DNA of 34,092 bases from Maricaulis sp. (lineage in GTDB: Bacteria > Pseudomonadota > Alphaproteobacteria > Caulobacterales > Maricaulaceae), in the NCBI RefSeq assembly GCF_030149235.1, contig NZ_JASBRW010000006.1, positions 1-34,092 of the forward strand, in the 5' to 3' direction. The position numbers and the translations under genes were made by a program. Position 1 is the stretch's first letter. Each line of letters opens with the position of its first letter. A model generated the notes under the pieces. It was given only the letters and a program-made list of their open reading frames with translations, did no database searches and was not told the DNA's origin. Positions 32,305-34,092 of the stretch are shown here, piece by piece.

Positions 32305-32319
32305 TCGGAGTGCCCTTTC

Positions 32320-33348
32320 GTGGAACAGAAAAAACTCGCTATCGTCCTGTTCAATCTTGGCGGACCGGACAAGCCGGAATCGGTTAAACCCTTCTTGCGC
32401 AACCTGTTTCGCGATCCCGCCATTATCCAGGCGCCGGGCCTTGTGCGCGAGTTTCTGGCCTGGCTGATTTCGACCCTGCGCGACAAGGAAGCGCGCGAGA
32501 ACTACGCCAAGATGGGTGGCGGATCGCCTCTCATGCCGGAAACGCAAAAGCAGATCGCGGCCCTGCAGGCGGAGTTGGAAAAGCGTTCGAGCGATTACGA
32601 GATCAAGATCTGGCCGGCCATGCGCTACTGGCATCCTTTCACTGAGCATGTCGCGCAGGAGGTGAAGGCCTGGGCTCCGGATGAAACCGTGCTGCTGCCG
32701 CTCTACCCGCAGCTTTCCACGACGACGACGGGTTCCTCGCTTGGGGCCTGGCGCAAGGCCGGCGGTCCGGAAACACGAACCGTGTGCTGTTATCCGACTG
32801 AAGCCAGCTTCATTCATGCCCATGCCGAGCTGATCCGTCGCAAATGGCAGGAGAGTGGCTCACCGGAAAACTGCCGGATCCTGTTTTCCGCACACGGCTT
32901 GCCGGAGAAAATCGTCAAGGCCGGAGACCCATATCAATGGCAGGTAGAACAGACGTCCGCTGCCGTTGCCGAATTGCTCCCGGAACTGCCTGATACCCAG
33001 ATCTGCTATCAGAGCCGGGTGGGTCCGCTGAAATGGATCGGACCGTCGACTGAGGAAGCGATCGAGAAAGCTTCCGAGGATGGCAAGAATATCATTCTCA
33101 CACCGATCGCCTTTGTCTCCGAACATATCGAGACTCTGGTCGAGCTGGACGAGGAATATGCCGAGCTGGCCGAAGAGCATGGCATCAAGACCTATCTTCG
33201 GGTTCCGGCCTTGGGTATCGAGCCTGCCTTTATCGAAGCGCTCGCCAATGCGGTTGAAGGGGCCCTGGCGCGCGAGCCGGGCCTGGCTCCGGATACAGGC
33301 GTCCGCATCTGTCCGCTGAAACATACCGCTTGCCCGTGCAAGCCGTGA
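32320..33348 (+). CDS. hemH: Ferrochelatase
   Basis: This 342-residue enzyme inserts Fe(II) into protoporphyrin IX, the last step of haem synthesis. IVLFNLGGPDKPESVKPFLRNLF opens the protein. PAMRYWHPF, LLPLYPQLSTTTTGSSL and LFSAHGLPEKIVKAGDPYQWQ, which carries the metal-binding histidine, follow. CYQSRVGPLKWIGPSTEEAI and ITPIAFVSEHIETLVELDEEY also match; the glutamate there is catalytic. Cysteines cluster at the very C terminus (ICPLKHTACPCKP). The start is GTG with GGAG about ten bases upstream, 15 bases after hemE. Confidence 0.96.
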   Translation: MEQKKLAIVLFNLGGPDKPESVKPFLRNLFRDPAIIQAPGLVREFLAWLISTLRDKEARENYAKMGGGSPLMPETQKQIAALQAELEKRSSDYEIKIWPAMRYWHPFTEHVAQEVKAWAPDETVLLPLYPQLSTTTTGSSLGAWRKAGGPETRTVCCYPTEASFIHAHAELIRRKWQESGSPENCRILFSAHGLPEKIVKAGDPYQWQVEQTSAAVAELLPELPDTQICYQSRVGPLKWIGPSTEEAIEKASEDGKNIILTPIAFVSEHIETLVELDEEYAELAEEHGIKTYLRVPALGIEPAFIEALANAVEGALAREPGLAPDTGVRICPLKHTACPCKP

Positions 33349-33363
33349 TAAGACGCTGATGTG

Positions 33364-33822
33364 ATGCTTCTAGCTGCTGCATATGACTGGCTTCGCGCCC
33401 TGCATATCCTCTCAGTGATCGCTTGGATGGCCGGCCTGCTCTACCTGCCGCGGCTGTATGTCTATCACGCCATGGCGGAACCGGGCGGCGAGTTTGATCG
33501 TACGGTAAAGGACCAGGAGCGGCGCCTTCTCAAGTTGATCATGAACCCGGCGATGATCGCCAGCTGGATCTTCGGCCTGCTTCTGATCTGGTCCAATGCG
33601 GAGCGTGCCGGCGGCTGGTCGATCTTCCTGGACTGGGCCTGGATCGCCAAATTTGTCCTGATTTCGGTCATGACCGGCGTACATCACCTCTACGCCATTC
33701 GCTTCAAGCATTTCCAGGCCGGCACAAATGACTGGCCGCACCGGCGCTATCGTATCCTCAATGAAGTGCCTTTTGTGCTTGCTATCCTGATCGTTCTGAT
33801 CGCGGTTGTGGCCTTGAAATAG
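33364..33822 (+). CDS. hemJ: Protoporphyrinogen oxidase HemJ (CopD-like)
   Basis: This 152-residue protein with four membrane segments is the HemJ/UPF0093 type of protoporphyrinogen IX oxidase, which replaces HemY/HemG in many alphaproteobacteria. DWLRALHILSVIAWMAGLLYLPRLYVYH carries the conserved histidine in the first helix. RRLLKLIMNPAMIASWIFGL, then VHHLYAIRFKHFQAG and RYRILNEVPFVLAILIVLIAVV, complete the pattern. It lies 15 bases after hemH, so the three genes supply the end of the haem pathway. A GTG at 33361 is an alternative start. Confidence 0.93.
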   Translation: MLLAAAYDWLRALHILSVIAWMAGLLYLPRLYVYHAMAEPGGEFDRTVKDQERRLLKLIMNPAMIASWIFGLLLIWSNAERAGGWSIFLDWAWIAKFVLISVMTGVHHLYAIRFKHFQAGTNDWPHRRYRILNEVPFVLAILIVLIAVVALK

Positions 33823-33833
33823 CATGCCGGAGC

Positions 33834-33871
33834 CCTTGCCCGCTTGACGCTGGGCAATGCCCGTGGCAAGG
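33834..33871 (+). terminator. Weak stem-loop after the hem operon
   Basis: CCTTGCC at 33834-33840 pairs with GGCAAGG at 33865-33871 around a 24-base loop, 11 bases after the hemJ stop. No T-tract follows. It could end or stabilise the hem message. The rest of the 221-base gap to 34044 holds no feature I can support, apart from an inverted TTGACG/CGTCAA pair. Confidence 0.25.
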
Positions 33872-34043
33872 CTAAGACAACTCGTTTAGAGACCTCTCTC
33901 TCATTGACGTTGTGACTGGCCGGATCCGCGGCACACGCGTCAATTACTGATACAGATATCGCCGATCCGAACGGCATCATCCTTGCTACACCCCAATGGA
34001 CCTCGTCCGGGGTCGGCCCCGTTTCTCCATGCGTTGATTGATC

Positions 34044-34092
34044 ATGACCGAAGAAACCGCTTCCCTGCCTGCCCTGTTTGAAGGCCTGCAGC
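34044..34092 (+). CDS. Start of a gene running off the window, possibly rho
   Basis: An ATG at 34044 opens a frame of 16 codons (MTEETASLPALFEGLQ) that continues past the right edge. In Caulobacter relatives the gene following the hem genes near the origin is often the transcription terminator rho, whose N-terminal extension varies. The visible residues do not prove this. There is no strong ribosome binding site, so the true start could lie elsewhere. Confidence 0.4.
   Translation, partial: MTEETASLPALFEGLQ

Noticed and set aside
1-34092. CRISPR arrays, insertion sequences, prophage, tRNA or rRNA genes
   Set aside because: No spaced direct repeats, transposase or integrase frames, or tRNA/rRNA-like segments were seen.

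Overview
This window comes from a GC-rich alphaproteobacterium of the Caulobacterales/Maricaulales type, and a Maricaulis/Hyphomonadaceae-like organism is the best guess. I infer this from the gene order, from CtrA-like and GANTC (CcrM-type) sites, and from a CACGTG-centred parS. It is core chromosome. I see no insertion sequence, prophage, CRISPR array, tRNA or rRNA. Nearly all of the sequence is coding, and genes often overlap by 1-4 bases.

Layout. 1-990: the tail of a membrane protein, then a DUF2975 membrane protein paired with a small HTH regulator. 990-1200: an elaborate inverted repeat. 1200-3743: rph facing away from hrcA-grpE. 3759-5691: a glutamate-synthase-like FMN/Fe-S enzyme with a small membrane partner. 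5688-6818 (minus): a secreted DUF4157 protein, then alkB. 6892-13054: dnaK, an FkbM methyltransferase, dnaJ, a membrane protein and dapB. 13086-18000: a WYL regulator with a probable operator, a minus-strand run (DUF2244, Ada-like, membrane protein, gloA), nth and an ATP-grasp protein. 18085-21370: a PfkB/adenosine-kinase-like protein and a GGDEF-EAL protein. 21427-23942: parS, hslV, an opposite-strand VOC gene and hslU. 24057-26517 (minus): tim44-like, mltA, smr. 26736-30830: secB facing the minus-strand operon ppsR-maf-aroE-coaE-dnaQ. 30831-31266: the probable replication origin. 31267-33822: hemE-hemH-hemJ. From 34044: the first codons of a gene that is probably rho.

The strongest reading is that this is the replication-origin neighbourhood of the chromosome. 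The 436-base gap between ppsR and hemE is in the same place as the Caulobacter origin. It holds DnaA-box-like sites, a CtrA-type site next to ppsR, four GANTC sites and an AT-rich tract. About 9.6 kb away lies a 14-bp perfect parS palindrome just upstream of hslV, with a weaker copy inside hslU. Around these signals sit protein-quality-control genes (hrcA, grpE, dnaK, dnaJ, hslV, hslU, secB), haem synthesis genes and DNA repair genes (nth, alkB, an Ada-like protein). I found no convincing new defence or mobile system. The less ordinary items are an orphan secreted DUF4157 protein, an FkbM gene between dnaK and dnaJ, a VOC gene splitting hslV from hslU, and several leader hairpins that could mask ribosome binding sites.
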